NCBI GenBank assembly: GCA_041391485.1
Contig: JAWKNY010000006.1
Span: 1-64,000, forward strand
DNA from: JACKAF01 sp041391485
GTDB lineage: Bacteria > Bdellovibrionota > FAC87 > UBA2466 > JACKAF01
Length of the DNA stretch: 64,000 nt
Direction: 5' to 3'
Made by a program: the position numbers and the translations under genes. Shown piece by piece: positions 41,787 to 50,435 of the stretch; position 1 is the first letter of the stretch; every line of letters begins with the position of its first letter. The notes beneath the pieces are model-generated. The model worked only from the letters and a program-made list of their open reading frames with translations, ran no database searches and had not been told where the DNA came from.

Positions 41787-41827
41787 ACTGACGACTAGTA
41801 CCCGAGCGCCTTTTCCGGTTACACTAG

Positions 41828-42748
41828 GTGTTAAGACCTTTTAACGTGACCGGTTTGACACTCATTAAACGCGCCATAGCATTTTGCCTAGTCGGCCTGC
41901 TATTGACCGCCTGTGGTGGTTCGGGTGAAGGCGGAGGAAGCAGCGGCGGAGGCGATGACGGCGGCGACGATACGCCCGCCACCGTAACGTCTGGCCTCGT
42001 CTATCAACTGGATGCCGCCAAGTATGACGGTACCACCTTTCCCGCAACCGGCTGCGCCTCACTCACCTGGACAGAGCTAATCAGCGCGTTCACTGGCACC
42101 CTCACTGGTTTTTCCGGCTGTGGATCTACGAGTGGGTGGAATGGGGACGGTACTTCCTCCGATCCTTACCGCCTCATTTTAGACGGTACCGACGATCGCG
42201 TGGCGCTCGGAACCGGCACGATTGGCACAGCCGTCAATGGCGCCGGCGCTGTGACCGTTGATCTTTGGGTCCGGTACACGAGCCTAGAATCGGGCAAGTA
42301 TGACAACAATCTCCTTTATGTAAGTATTGACGGCACCAAAGCCGGCCTCTGGATAAATTTTCGAGGGGATGGTGCCAACTCGGGCAAGATACTCATCGCG
42401 GGACGCTCCCAAACAAGCGACAGCTTTTTGGAAAAGTCCGGTACCACCACGTTTTCTAGCGGCACCTGGATCCATCTGGCCGGAGTTTTCAACATTGGGA
42501 GCGACGAATTGAACCTGGGTTACGATGGAAGCCTTGAGACTCCCTCTTCCGTATCTTTTGGTGCGGCTACTTATACGCAAGGGACGGCGACCGCGGGGGA
42601 CTCACTGACCTATTACAATGCTGCAAATGACTATTTGAATGGAGAAATTGCCTACCTTGGCGTCTACAACCGCGAACTAACTGAAAGCGAACTTTCTCAA
42701 AACTGCAACGCGCTGAAAAGCCGTTTCAACGGACACACCTGCAACTAA
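41828..42748 (+). CDS. LamG-domain lipoprotein
   Basis: A 306-residue protein with lipobox LLTAC (Cys29), a Gly/Ser/Asp-rich linker to residue 48, and a concanavalin-like LamG/laminin-G-3 domain. Typical strands are VTVDLWVRYTS, TWIHLAGVFNIGS and GEIAYLGVYNRELTESEL. It is probably surface- or periplasm-anchored and binds a carbohydrate or protein ligand. The start is uncertain: GTG 41828, GTG 41846 and a TTG at 41855 all give a usable lipoprotein signal. Confidence 0.75.
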   Translation: MLRPFNVTGLTLIKRAIAFCLVGLLLTACGGSGEGGGSSGGGDDGGDDTPATVTSGLVYQLDAAKYDGTTFPATGCASLTWTELISAFTGTLTGFSGCGSTSGWNGDGTSSDPYRLILDGTDDRVALGTGTIGTAVNGAGAVTVDLWVRYTSLESGKYDNNLLYVSIDGTKAGLWINFRGDGANSGKILIAGRSQTSDSFLEKSGTTTFSSGTWIHLAGVFNIGSDELNLGYDGSLETPSSVSFGAATYTQGTATAGDSLTYYNAANDYLNGEIAYLGVYNRELTESELSQNCNALKSRFNGHTCN

Positions 42749-42764
42749 GCACTCTCACAAAAAC

Positions 42765-42794
42765 TTACCCTTTGCCGCCCGGCCCTACTATAAT
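42765..42794 (+). promoter_or_regulatory. Possible promoter of the SRPBCC gene
   Basis: A perfect -10 hexamer TATAAT (42789-42794) lies 41 bases before the ATG at 42835. The best -35 is the weak TTACCC at 42765-42770, 18 bases upstream of the -10. Confidence 0.4.
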
Positions 42795-42834
42795 AATGGT
42801 GCATCTCTAACGTTCACACACAAAGGGTAAGAAC

Positions 42835-43368
42835 ATGGCAAAAAAGATCGGCATCGCTCTCGGAGTCGTGCTTGGAGTTTTCCTCATTTATGTGGCGTTT
42901 AAATCGCCAAAATATGAGTTCGCTAGAGAAATAAGAATTGAAGCGAGTGCGGACAAAATCTTTCCGTGGATTAACAACGCAAAAAAAATGGATGAGTGGA
43001 TGCCGTGGAAAGAAGTCGACAGTAAGATGGTACTTTCGTTCAGCGGTCCTGAAGAAGGCGTCGGCTCCAAGTCTAGCTGGACGAGCGAAGGACAAATGGG
43101 AGAAGGTTCCTCAACAATCGTGGAATCCATCCCCAACCAAAAAACAGTCTTCGATCTGCAGTACATGAAACCTCACGAAATGAAGCAAAGTGCATCGATA
43201 GAAATCGTACCGGAAGGCAACGCGAGTTTGGTGCGCTGGTCTGTTTGGGGAGAAAACGGTTTTGTGGGCAGATTGTTTTGCACCCTTGTCGACATGAGCA
43301 AACACATCAACGGTAGCTTTGATGCAGGCCTAAGCAAGCTAAAAGGGCTTGTGGAAAAAAACGCCTAG
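42835..43368 (+). CDS. SRPBCC (START-like) family protein, membrane-anchored
   Basis: A 177-residue protein with one N-terminal membrane helix (residues 4-22) and a polyketide-cyclase/SRPBCC domain: IEASADKIFPWINNAKKMDEW at the start of the helix-grip fold, and VRWSVWGENGFVGRLF near the end. Such proteins bind small hydrophobic ligands. The ribosome site AAGGGTAAG precedes the ATG. Its 3' end overlaps the convergent membrane-protein frame. Confidence 0.8.
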   Translation: MAKKIGIALGVVLGVFLIYVAFKSPKYEFAREIRIEASADKIFPWINNAKKMDEWMPWKEVDSKMVLSFSGPEEGVGSKSSWTSEGQMGEGSSTIVESIPNQKTVFDLQYMKPHEMKQSASIEIVPEGNASLVRWSVWGENGFVGRLFCTLVDMSKHINGSFDAGLSKLKGLVEKNA

Positions 43369-43789
43369 GTGAGTCTCGATCCCAATAAGGCTTTTTCGCA
43401 AAGAACACGCGGCTAGAAGGCACCGTAGACCTGCTCAGCGTTACCAGCACAACCGAGAGCCTGGAAGAGAAGATCCGTAACCAAAACTGCACGCTCACCA
43501 CGATGACGAGCACGCCAATCGGCATCACATCCATCAGAAAAAAAATGCGCGAAGAACGAAAGGCGTGAAACATCGCACCCCCAATCCCGCCGACTGCGAG
43601 AATGAGAAGGCAGGTGGTGAGAAGCCACTGTTCCCGGTAACGCCCCCGCAAACGGTAGAGCCAGAAGATCGCCAAAAAGAGGAAAAAAGCTGCGGTGATC
43701 CCGTTAAAGGGTTCTGCGACGAGGCGGCTTAGGTCCGTCTCCATATACATCGGACCGCCGTCTGGCCCGCTAAGATTGAGGTTTTTCAT
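43307..43789 (-). CDS. Ceramidase-like membrane protein, probably truncated
   Basis: A 160-residue frame with three or four membrane helices. The stretch GGAMFHAFRSSRIFFLMDVM has the Ser/His/Asp pattern of the ceramidase/PAQR-like hydrolase family. After about residue 108 the sequence loses its hydrophobic character and becomes Ser/Arg-rich, and it runs 62 bases into the SRPBCC gene. The final membrane helices and metal-binding histidines of the family are missing, so the gene is truncated or frameshifted. Confidence 0.5.
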   Translation of the reverse strand: MKNLNLSGPDGGPMYMETDLSRLVAEPFNGITAAFFLFLAIFWLYRLRGRYREQWLLTTCLLILAVGGIGGAMFHAFRSSRIFFLMDVMPIGVLVIVVSVQFWLRIFSSRLSVVLVTLSRSTVPSSRVFFAKKPYWDRDSPRRFFPQALLACLGLHQSYR

Positions 43790-43935
43790 GGCTAAGCGAC
43801 TCACTGATTCTGGTCTTTAATATTCCGGCAAAGAGGGTGGTGGGCAATTTTGACAGTTGGTACAAAGCCTAGAAAACAAGTATAGCACGCTGTAGGAGAA
43901 CAAGATCGGAATCTCTACTGGTGTTGTTTGTAACT

Positions 43936-45087
43936 CTACTGCGGAAAAATGGACTGTAAACGCGCCAGGCGGCGCTGTTGTGCGGCGAAGTAGCGGCGTG
44001 CGTTCTGCTGGCCCGCTTTCCGAAGTTGCGCATTCAGTAAGTTGTCGGTGAGTACCCGCACCAGCTGCGCCGCGAGCCCCTCAGTATCCTCAGCGACGAG
44101 GACCCCCTGATCGTAACCCGTTCGAAGTCCCCGAGCGCCAGCTGGAGTGGTCACTAGTGGTACTCCACAAGAGAGGGTAGTCAGGTTCTTGATGCTAATC
44201 CCGCTGCCAGCAATCTCGGGGTTACACACCGCACCGGCTCTTTCCAGAACAGAAGTTAAGCAAGTGACAGGGCCTAGTAATTCCAGACTCGAATGGTGTG
44301 TAAGGGTATCCGATGTTTTGCAGACTTTGCCCGCAACTAACAAACGGGCGTTTGCAATCCCGGCCAAAACCTGCGGGAAAACTTCCTGGCACAACCTCTG
44401 TAGCGTAAGGGCATTCACCGATCCACCCGAGGCGAAGTACAGGATTGTCGGACATTTGTTGGCCGAAGCCAGCAACGACTTTGCATCTCCCAGATGTCCC
44501 AGCGTGAACACTCTAGAGGCACCCAACCGACGAAGCGCTGCAGCGTCTTCCCAGGTTATTGCGAGCGTTATATGTGCTCGCTGGATTGCTTTGATCTCTT
44601 CACCAGACTCAAACTCGTACCAGTCGCCGGCAGATAGCCCGAACCTTTCCAAGGTTCTTTTGCGTTCAGAGAAAACATCATGGGTATCAAGGACACGGAG
44701 ACACTTTCCCGGATAGTCCTCAAAAATCTTGGACAAGGCGACGTAGTTCACCCACAAGACGTCTGGTCGCCAATCACAACAAACTTCCTTTAGAAAAACG
44801 GAGAGCCTATCATCGTACCAATCGTCGACTCCCTTGAAGGGAGGGCTGCCCCCCCGGGCAATCCCGTTGTACCGTTCTTCAAATGAGGGAACAAAAAGGC
44901 TCGGCCCAAAATCGGCTTGCATGGATTCCAGGTCCTCATCACTTCCTTGATTCATCCCTCGGAGGTAGACAAACCCAACCTGGTTGCCCATTTCTCTTAG
45001 GTAACGCGTTGTCGCCGCAATGCGTGCCCGGTGACCCGCCGTTTGAGGATGCGTGGGAACGGGCGAAAAGACGAGAATTCGGCTCAT
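43936..45087 (-). CDS. GT4-family glycosyltransferase (second of a tandem pair)
   Basis: A 383-residue GT-B enzyme, clearly related to its upstream neighbour: its N-terminus MSRILVFSPVPTHPQTAGHR matches the neighbour's VLLVSPVPTHPPYAGNR. The C-terminal donor site is GSGISIKNLTTLSCGVPLVT. It is the last gene of a five-gene operon whose members all overlap by four bases. It probably adds a sugar to the product of the preceding enzyme. No membrane segment is seen. Confidence 0.85.
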   Translation of the reverse strand: MSRILVFSPVPTHPQTAGHRARIAATTRYLREMGNQVGFVYLRGMNQGSDEDLESMQADFGPSLFVPSFEERYNGIARGGSPPFKGVDDWYDDRLSVFLKEVCCDWRPDVLWVNYVALSKIFEDYPGKCLRVLDTHDVFSERKRTLERFGLSAGDWYEFESGEEIKAIQRAHITLAITWEDAAALRRLGASRVFTLGHLGDAKSLLASANKCPTILYFASGGSVNALTLQRLCQEVFPQVLAGIANARLLVAGKVCKTSDTLTHHSSLELLGPVTCLTSVLERAGAVCNPEIAGSGISIKNLTTLSCGVPLVTTPAGARGLRTGYDQGVLVAEDTEGLAAQLVRVLTDNLLNAQLRKAGQQNARRYFAAQQRRLARLQSIFPQ

Positions 45088-46268
45088 CGGAGAGACGCTG
45101 AGTCCGTCAGATACTTTTCAGTCGTTTGCAGAATACTTTGCATGGTCTTCTCCTGCCGCTCATTGTATTTTTCTATGTACCTATGGGCCGCGGCTCCCAA
45201 TTGGCTACGTCTTTCTGGACTCGAGAGAATTTCGATCGTCTTGTTCACAAAGTCCTCGTCGGAGTCTGCTAGAAGAAAGGCACTCCCCGCTCCATTTTCT
45301 ATGCCTCTTGCACCGTTAGGCGTGGTCACGAGGGGCATTGCGTGTCCCAAGGCAGTTAGATTCTTGATGCTGATTCCCGTGGCACAAAAATCCGTATTAA
45401 TCGCGAGGAGGGCATCTTTGAAAAGATCCGCTTCCGATTCCATTGCACCCATAACCTTGACCTCTGGCGGGATGTTGTTCAGAAGCTTGGAGACACCACC
45501 TCCTACTATCACCTGAAGCTCCGACATGGCGGTACAAAGCAGTGGTAGGATGCTGTGTTGAAAGTAGCTAAAGTTTGCGGCCCCGACGTAACTTTCTGAA
45601 GCCAGGAATGCAATAGTCGAACGCGCTGGCTCTTTCTGCTCTAAAGTGTTCAGCGTTGTACGGTGCCCGAGTGTCCAGACTTCCCGGTCGAGCAGCTTGC
45701 TAAATACCTCCGCCTCGTTTTCCTGAATGGCCACAACGCAGTCGGCTCTTTGAAGTGCAAACAGCTCATCCGAGTCCCCAACAAAGGAGGGGACGAGGTG
45801 CATGGACTCGACCCCGGACTGCAACAGTCGCTCACTGCGGCCAGCAAACCGGTCAATGGTGTCAAGCACGCGCACCACCTCTGGAGGAGCTAACTCGAAC
45901 GCCTTTGAAAGGTAGGCGTATTCGATCCACATAACTTCAGGACGGATTTGAGAAAGGATCTTGCTCAATGTCTGATCGATACTTGAGTCGTACCAAAGAT
46001 CAGGGTGAAAAGAGCAATTGAGCATGTCCGCACGGTCTCGGTGTGCATCGGCACCCAGCGTGAACGGCACGACAGTACAGCGTGATCCCCAAAACGCAGA
46101 CATGCAAGCAAGATCTGAGACATTTGCTCGGCATGTGCTGTCACGGAGCCAGACGTAGTGGAGATGATGTCCCATCCTGTTCAAGGTCTCCACGATTGCC
46201 AGTATGCGGGCGCGGTTGCCCGCGTAGGGAGGGTGTGTCGGTACGGGCGATACCAGAAGCACCCTCAT
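45084..46268 (-). CDS. GT4-family glycosyltransferase (first of a tandem pair)
   Basis: A 394-residue GT-B protein. The acceptor domain starts RVLLVSPVPTHPPYAGNRAR, and the donor domain has ATGISIKNLTALGHAMPLVT, equivalent to the neighbour's. The shared motifs indicate a tandem duplication. Both ends overlap neighbouring genes by an ATGA, pointing to coupled translation. Sugar and acceptor are unknown. Confidence 0.85.
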   Translation of the reverse strand: MRVLLVSPVPTHPPYAGNRARILAIVETLNRMGHHLHYVWLRDSTCRANVSDLACMSAFWGSRCTVVPFTLGADAHRDRADMLNCSFHPDLWYDSSIDQTLSKILSQIRPEVMWIEYAYLSKAFELAPPEVVRVLDTIDRFAGRSERLLQSGVESMHLVPSFVGDSDELFALQRADCVVAIQENEAEVFSKLLDREVWTLGHRTTLNTLEQKEPARSTIAFLASESYVGAANFSYFQHSILPLLCTAMSELQVIVGGGVSKLLNNIPPEVKVMGAMESEADLFKDALLAINTDFCATGISIKNLTALGHAMPLVTTPNGARGIENGAGSAFLLADSDEDFVNKTIEILSSPERRSQLGAAAHRYIEKYNERQEKTMQSILQTTEKYLTDSASLR

Positions 46269-47143
46269 CCCAATTCCAACCGTGCCGTTTCTTCAAAAGC
46301 TCTCGCTAGACGAACGCAATAGCCTTTGAGAAGCTGTTTAACCACTTCGGTGTTTTCTCCGAGAGGGCGAGACGGCCAGCGCGTGAGGCAATCTGGAGAT
46401 TCGACGTCGAATCCGCTGAAGTGGAAGAACACTAGAGTTTCGGAGTTTGACCGAAACCTTCCTCCGCTGTAACTGAGCAAGCGTTCATGAAGATTCCAGT
46501 AGGCCACGTTAAAACCTGGGTGCTTGAGTTGAAGGAAGGCTTCCGAGAACAGTCCGGTCGCGAGGGGCAAGATCTTCTGATCTACAAAGTAGCGTGGAGG
46601 ATCGTTGTAGCAATATTGCTCGGCGCGCTCTTTCATGAACTCAAGAATCCGAGGTGTCTTTCCGTTGGCGGCGAAAGCGAGCATTCCACTGTTATAAAAA
46701 CCAAAATCAATCAAGCTCGCGTCGTTCGGCCGGTGTCCGTCTGAGGGGAAAGGCCGGAGGATGTGGGGAGTGAGGCAAAAGGCACTGTCTCCCATAGAAT
46801 CGAACAAGGGTGCAAAGGAGCCTAGTACAAGGATGTCCGCGTCAAGATACACCACGTGACTTGGGCTTTCTTTCTTCATCAGGTACTCAATCCAGCTGTA
46901 ACGAAGGGCATTGCATAACTCGAAAGCGTCGTAATGTACGTCTGGATGGGGAGAACGGCTCAGAACTGTCGGCGAGATCGGATTCATGCAGCTTGGGAGC
47001 TTCTTGGAAACGGAGTCGTCGACCGCTAACGTAAAAAAGCGCAGGCCGGGATGGTGCTCCGCAAGGGACTCGAACAATACGCGCGCGCCGGCGGCGTACT
47101 TATCTGTCACCACAGTCGTAAAGACCGGGCTCACTTCATTCAT
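46265..47143 (-). CDS. GT8-like glycosyltransferase
   Basis: A 292-residue GT-A protein. It begins VFTTVVTDKYAAGARVLFES, which is the GT8-type donor-binding start, and has the metal-binding VVYLDADILVL (Asp101 and Asp103). The C-terminal FVDQKILPLATGLFSEAF and KHPGFNVAYWNLHER segments are also typical. Some of these enzymes are annotated as alpha-mannosyl or galactosyl transferases, but the exact sugar cannot be read. Overlaps its neighbours by four bases on both sides. Confidence 0.8.
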   Translation of the reverse strand: MNEVSPVFTTVVTDKYAAGARVLFESLAEHHPGLRFFTLAVDDSVSKKLPSCMNPISPTVLSRSPHPDVHYDAFELCNALRYSWIEYLMKKESPSHVVYLDADILVLGSFAPLFDSMGDSAFCLTPHILRPFPSDGHRPNDASLIDFGFYNSGMLAFAANGKTPRILEFMKERAEQYCYNDPPRYFVDQKILPLATGLFSEAFLQLKHPGFNVAYWNLHERLLSYSGGRFRSNSETLVFFHFSGFDVESPDCLTRWPSRPLGENTEVVKQLLKGYCVRLARAFEETARLELG

Positions 47144-48003
47144 GGTCTAACTCCGCAAAGTTGTCCGATCGCTCCGTCTAAGGACTTATCAGAGGTCCCT
47201 AAGCAAAGTTTTTGTACCCGAACCGAACGGATCCATTTCCTGCAAAGTAATTTCAGGGTACGAAGCTGTCGGGAAGTAAACAATTCGTACTCACGCCGAT
47301 TCAATTCGTGCAAAAAATCCACCGCAGTTTCGGGTGACAAACTTTGAAGCGCGCTCTCTTCTGCTACCCAGCGATTGACCATCACCAGACTGTCAACAGG
47401 CGGTGTGCGTTCTGGCTGAATATTCTCTTGGTTGAGACCCTCGATTTCCTTGTAGGCGCAAGCCCCTCCGAATGGTAGCCAATGCAACGCAGAAGAGTGG
47501 GGCTCCACTATCGTGGTTCCGCTGAAGGCACGGATGTTCTTTTTCTCCGCTCGGTTTAGAAAGGTATGTCGGCCGCCTCCCTGTCGTCCTGCTACAATCA
47601 GCGAACGGGACGGCGATTCAAACAGCAGAACGGGTAGATACACAAAGTCGTTTTCCAGTGCAGCAATCTTAGCGAAGTACCGAACGACCTGCTTTGCTAG
47701 CCAGGCCAGGTAGTCATCTTCGATGAGATAGGTGATTTCAGCCTGGTTCGTCTCTACTCTCAAACAGACGTTCTTTGAAACGTAGAACCGCGAGTTTCCA
47801 AATTGGTAGTGCGCTGGCCAACCCGGCTGATAGAAAGTACGGACGGCGCCAACAGGCAGCTGGGCGAAGGGCTGTCCTGATGACAACCGAAGCGCGAAAT
47901 CAGTTTTCTTAGGCCCGCTGCTTTGGCCCGCATAAGCGTGAAAGATAGGTTCTGCACCTTGAACGGATAGACACTTTCCAAATAGATTGAAGTAGTACGT
48001 CAA
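47140..48003 (-). CDS. Degenerate HprK-like protein (pseudokinase)
   Basis: A 287-residue protein with a TTG start overlapping the kinase stop as TTGA. It aligns by eye with the neighbouring kinase along most of its length. Where the kinase has GDSGAGKT, this has GRQGGGRH (residues 139-146), with the P-loop lysine and threonine replaced. The acidic pair after the P-loop (VADDMVL in the kinase) is replaced by FSGTTIVE. It should not bind or hydrolyse ATP normally, so it may be a regulatory or substrate-binding partner. The homology is my own reading, not a database result. Confidence 0.6.
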   Translation of the reverse strand: MTYYFNLFGKCLSVQGAEPIFHAYAGQSSGPKKTDFALRLSSGQPFAQLPVGAVRTFYQPGWPAHYQFGNSRFYVSKNVCLRVETNQAEITYLIEDDYLAWLAKQVVRYFAKIAALENDFVYLPVLLFESPSRSLIVAGRQGGGRHTFLNRAEKKNIRAFSGTTIVEPHSSALHWLPFGGACAYKEIEGLNQENIQPERTPPVDSLVMVNRWVAEESALQSLSPETAVDFLHELNRREYELFTSRQLRTLKLLCRKWIRSVRVQKLCLGTSDKSLDGAIGQLCGVRP

Positions 48004-48932
48004 AGTGCCTCAAAAAGTGACCTTAACTGGCTGTTGATCAAAGCTTCGTCTTCTCCAGTAAAAAGCTCAAAGTAGGATGCTTCGTGAAGAAACTCTCTCC
48101 CTTTCGCAAGCCATTTGGATCTCGACTGTGCTTTTGCGTTGTAAGCGCTTTCGCGCTCGTACATTTTCCAAAGCTTTAGGACGGCGCGCTTGGGCGCAAT
48201 TCTTCTTAGCAGCGAGGTTTGTTCTCGCCACGCGTGGATTAGGACCACCGTATGAGGCCCTTGCTGAGCTCGGTCCGCGACCATGCCTATTTCGCTTAAG
48301 CGCCTCTCTCCCTCAGGGATAGCGAAGCGGATAGGTGCATCGCCTCTAATGTGCGCGCCCAAATGAATTGGGAGTATGCCGTTCTTGTCCGCGAGAACCA
48401 TATCATCGGCCACGAGAATAGCCCCGAGTTTGGCGCTGCGAATTAAATTGGATGTCTTGCCCGCTCCAGAATCACCACAATAGATCACGGACTTTCCACT
48501 CCAGGAACAGGCCCCGGCGTGTAAATAAAATTGATCCGCTTCTTCTGCTGCGGTGATGACAAGCCACTTGAGCACGCTTCGCACTCGTGAGTATACGTCG
48601 GCGTCGTCCGTATAGTACGCCTGCGCGGTACGTCCTTTGGTATCTAAGATGACGAGGTAGTGGTTAGCCAAAATGCATCGGCTCGGGCCGCGTTCATAGA
48701 CCTCGGCACCGGCCTCTTGCCGGACAAATTCAGCCTTAGAAGGCAGCAAGGGAAGGCGCGCACAAGGGATGAGCGAGAGTTGCGCATTGTGTGCCCGTTT
48801 TATCGGACCGTTTTCAAGGTGGGGCCGCATTTCTCGCTCGAGGTATCGACTAAGATCATCGTTCTCGTGTTTAACAGTCACACGCAGCGTTCCGAACTTA
48901 AAGTTCGTGAGGTGTGTGCTTTGACTGCGCAT
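48000..48932 (-). CDS. HprK-like serine kinase family protein
   Basis: A 310-residue protein with a P-loop GDSGAGKT (153-160), preceded by the strand FYLHAGACSWSGKSVIYC and followed by the acidic ILVADDMVLAD (Asp176, Asp177). This is the layout of HPr kinase/phosphorylase C-terminal domains and of HprK-related kinases in exopolysaccharide and lasso-peptide loci. There is no HPr or PTS gene nearby, so the target is probably another protein, peptide or carbohydrate. It is the first gene of the operon. A GTG at 48950 is an alternative start. Confidence 0.75.
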   Translation of the reverse strand: MRSQSTHLTNFKFGTLRVTVKHENDDLSRYLEREMRPHLENGPIKRAHNAQLSLIPCARLPLLPSKAEFVRQEAGAEVYERGPSRCILANHYLVILDTKGRTAQAYYTDDADVYSRVRSVLKWLVITAAEEADQFYLHAGACSWSGKSVIYCGDSGAGKTSNLIRSAKLGAILVADDMVLADKNGILPIHLGAHIRGDAPIRFAIPEGERRLSEIGMVADRAQQGPHTVVLIHAWREQTSLLRRIAPKRAVLKLWKMYERESAYNAKAQSRSKWLAKGREFLHEASYFELFTGEDEALINSQLRSLFEAL

Positions 48933-48941
48933 GGCTGCAAT

Positions 48942-48970
48942 TGTTCCCACAGTGGCCTAATAGTATACTA
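48942..48970 (+). promoter_or_regulatory. Promoter in the divergent gap
   Basis: TTGTTC (48942-48947) and TATACT (48965-48970), separated by 17 bases, would drive the nucleotidyltransferase starting at 49003. The -10 lies in a palindrome AGTATACT whose other strand also reads TATACT, so it may also serve the kinase operon, although no good -35 is seen on that side. Confidence 0.45.
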
Positions 48971-49002
48971 CAATGAAATTACTTTCTTTTTGAGAAAATA
49001 CC

Positions 49003-50208
49003 TTGGATACTGCCTCCCCGAGCGATTCAATTTTCTTACAGAAAATATCTTTTCTAGAGTTCGCCAGATGTTGTGCCATTGAAGACGGCGGTGGGTCCGT
49101 CTCAAGCACCCTGCCCCAACCGTGTAACTACCTGTTTGAACTTCTCGCCTGGCACAATCTGCTAGGGATTGCCAATCCCGTTCTGTCCAACCGAAATCTT
49201 CCAGCTTCTCAAAGGGAGTTTCGTGATCGGATTCTTAGCGGAGAGTCTGATAGAGTCGAGAGGCTGAAAAATAAGTGGAAGCAGCTCTCCGAATTTCTAG
49301 ACTCTCTTGGCGTAGAGTACATACCGATAAAAGGCATTTCGCATTTACAAAAGATCTACCGCGGTGAGCCTCGTAACATGGGTGATATCGACGTCATTTT
49401 CCCAACAGAAAGCGTGCCTCAAGTTCTACAGGAGCTTTACAAGAAATGGCAGGGGGTTCCAGAGTCCTATCGAGCGGATGCGGCTCGTTTTCGCTGGCAT
49501 CGCAATCTTGTTCCTATCGAAGACTTCTCGGTGGACAGCACCCCCCTCGGCAGGATGCCAGTTTACTTCAAGGACTTTGCACTCGATCTGCATTGGTCGC
49601 CCACATACGGCTCGGGTATTACCAGCATTCGCCTTCCAAACCACAAGTTGTTCGAGTGTTCTGAGAGGTGGCCAGAAATGGGGGCTCTGGCCCGGTCACT
49701 TCGGCCGGAGACTGAACTTGCCTTTGGTTTGTTGCATGCCGCGACAAGTGAACACAAGATCATGCTGCATGTCGTCGACCTTGTCCGCCAATCGAAACGA
49801 TATGGTGTGCGACCCGAGGTCGCCGCGCAGGATTGGTACGATCCTCAGATCGTTCCCGGTGTAAGGGAGACCCTTGAAATGATCGATTTCTTGGCCAGCC
49901 CCAACACGGACCTCCGCGAGTTGGCGACACATCGGAGTATGGTCCCCTACTTCGGCAGCCAGGAACGCTATCCCGAACTATTAAGAGCGAAACCAAGCGA
50001 CGATGAGATCCAAACGCCCGTTCTTTTCTACTACCGCCGCGCATGCGCTCAAAGGAGCTGGCGAGCTCGTTTCGCTTACGTTTTGGGATTTTTGATCCCT
50101 TCGCCAGAATACTACCCAGAGCAAAAACTGGTCGTGCGGGTTGTTTGGTTCTATTCACGATGGTTTTTGTCCTGCGCACGGGGAGTTAAACGCTTATTTC
50201 TAGGTTAG
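49003..50208 (+). CDS. Nucleotidyltransferase-family protein
   Basis: A 401-residue protein of the uncharacterised nucleotidyltransferase family that accompanies HprK-like kinases. It has EYIPIKGISHLQKIY (Lys110, Gly111) followed by RNMGDIDVIFP (Asp128, Asp130), the DxD metal site. The start is a TTG; no in-frame ATG occurs before the catalytic site. It is divergent from the kinase operon. Family members are proposed to move nucleotidyl groups, but no substrate is established here. tRNA-Gly follows it. Confidence 0.75.
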   Translation: MDTASPSDSIFLQKISFLEFARCCAIEDGGGSVSSTLPQPCNYLFELLAWHNLLGIANPVLSNRNLPASQREFRDRILSGESDRVERLKNKWKQLSEFLDSLGVEYIPIKGISHLQKIYRGEPRNMGDIDVIFPTESVPQVLQELYKKWQGVPESYRADAARFRWHRNLVPIEDFSVDSTPLGRMPVYFKDFALDLHWSPTYGSGITSIRLPNHKLFECSERWPEMGALARSLRPETELAFGLLHAATSEHKIMLHVVDLVRQSKRYGVRPEVAAQDWYDPQIVPGVRETLEMIDFLASPNTDLRELATHRSMVPYFGSQERYPELLRAKPSDDEIQTPVLFYYRRACAQRSWRARFAYVLGFLIPSPEYYPEQKLVVRVVWFYSRWFLSCARGVKRLFLG

Positions 50209-50279
50209 TGTCTTGGGCGGACAGTTTCAGGGCAAGACCCTCGCGAAGCGAGAACGAGACCGGACAAGCAACTAAAATC

Positions 50280-50352
50280 AGCGGGAGACGGGGCTCGAAC
50301 CCGCTACCCTCAGCTTGGAAGGCTGATGCTCTACCAAATGAGCTACTCCCGC
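50280..50352 (-). tRNA. tRNA-Gly (TCC anticodon)
   Basis: Minus-strand cloverleaf: acceptor GCGGGAG pairs with CTCCCGC, the anticodon loop CTTCCAA gives TCC, and the T arm has GGTTCGAGCC. The discriminator is T and the CCA is not encoded. It lies 83 bases upstream of the P1 peptidase stop codon's gene on the same strand, in a gap that otherwise holds nothing obvious. Confidence 0.95.
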
Positions 50353-50435
50353 ACACGACGGAGAACCGGCGTAGCGGACTAAGATTGCGTAAGCCTTATC
50401 AAAAGTCAATTGACCGAAAAAAATAGCGACTGGGA

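Noticed and set aside
48000..48932. Genuine HPr kinase/phosphorylase of a PTS
   Set aside because: No HPr or other PTS gene nearby, and the neighbours are glycosyltransferases and a nucleotidyltransferase, so an HprK-related kinase is a better fit.
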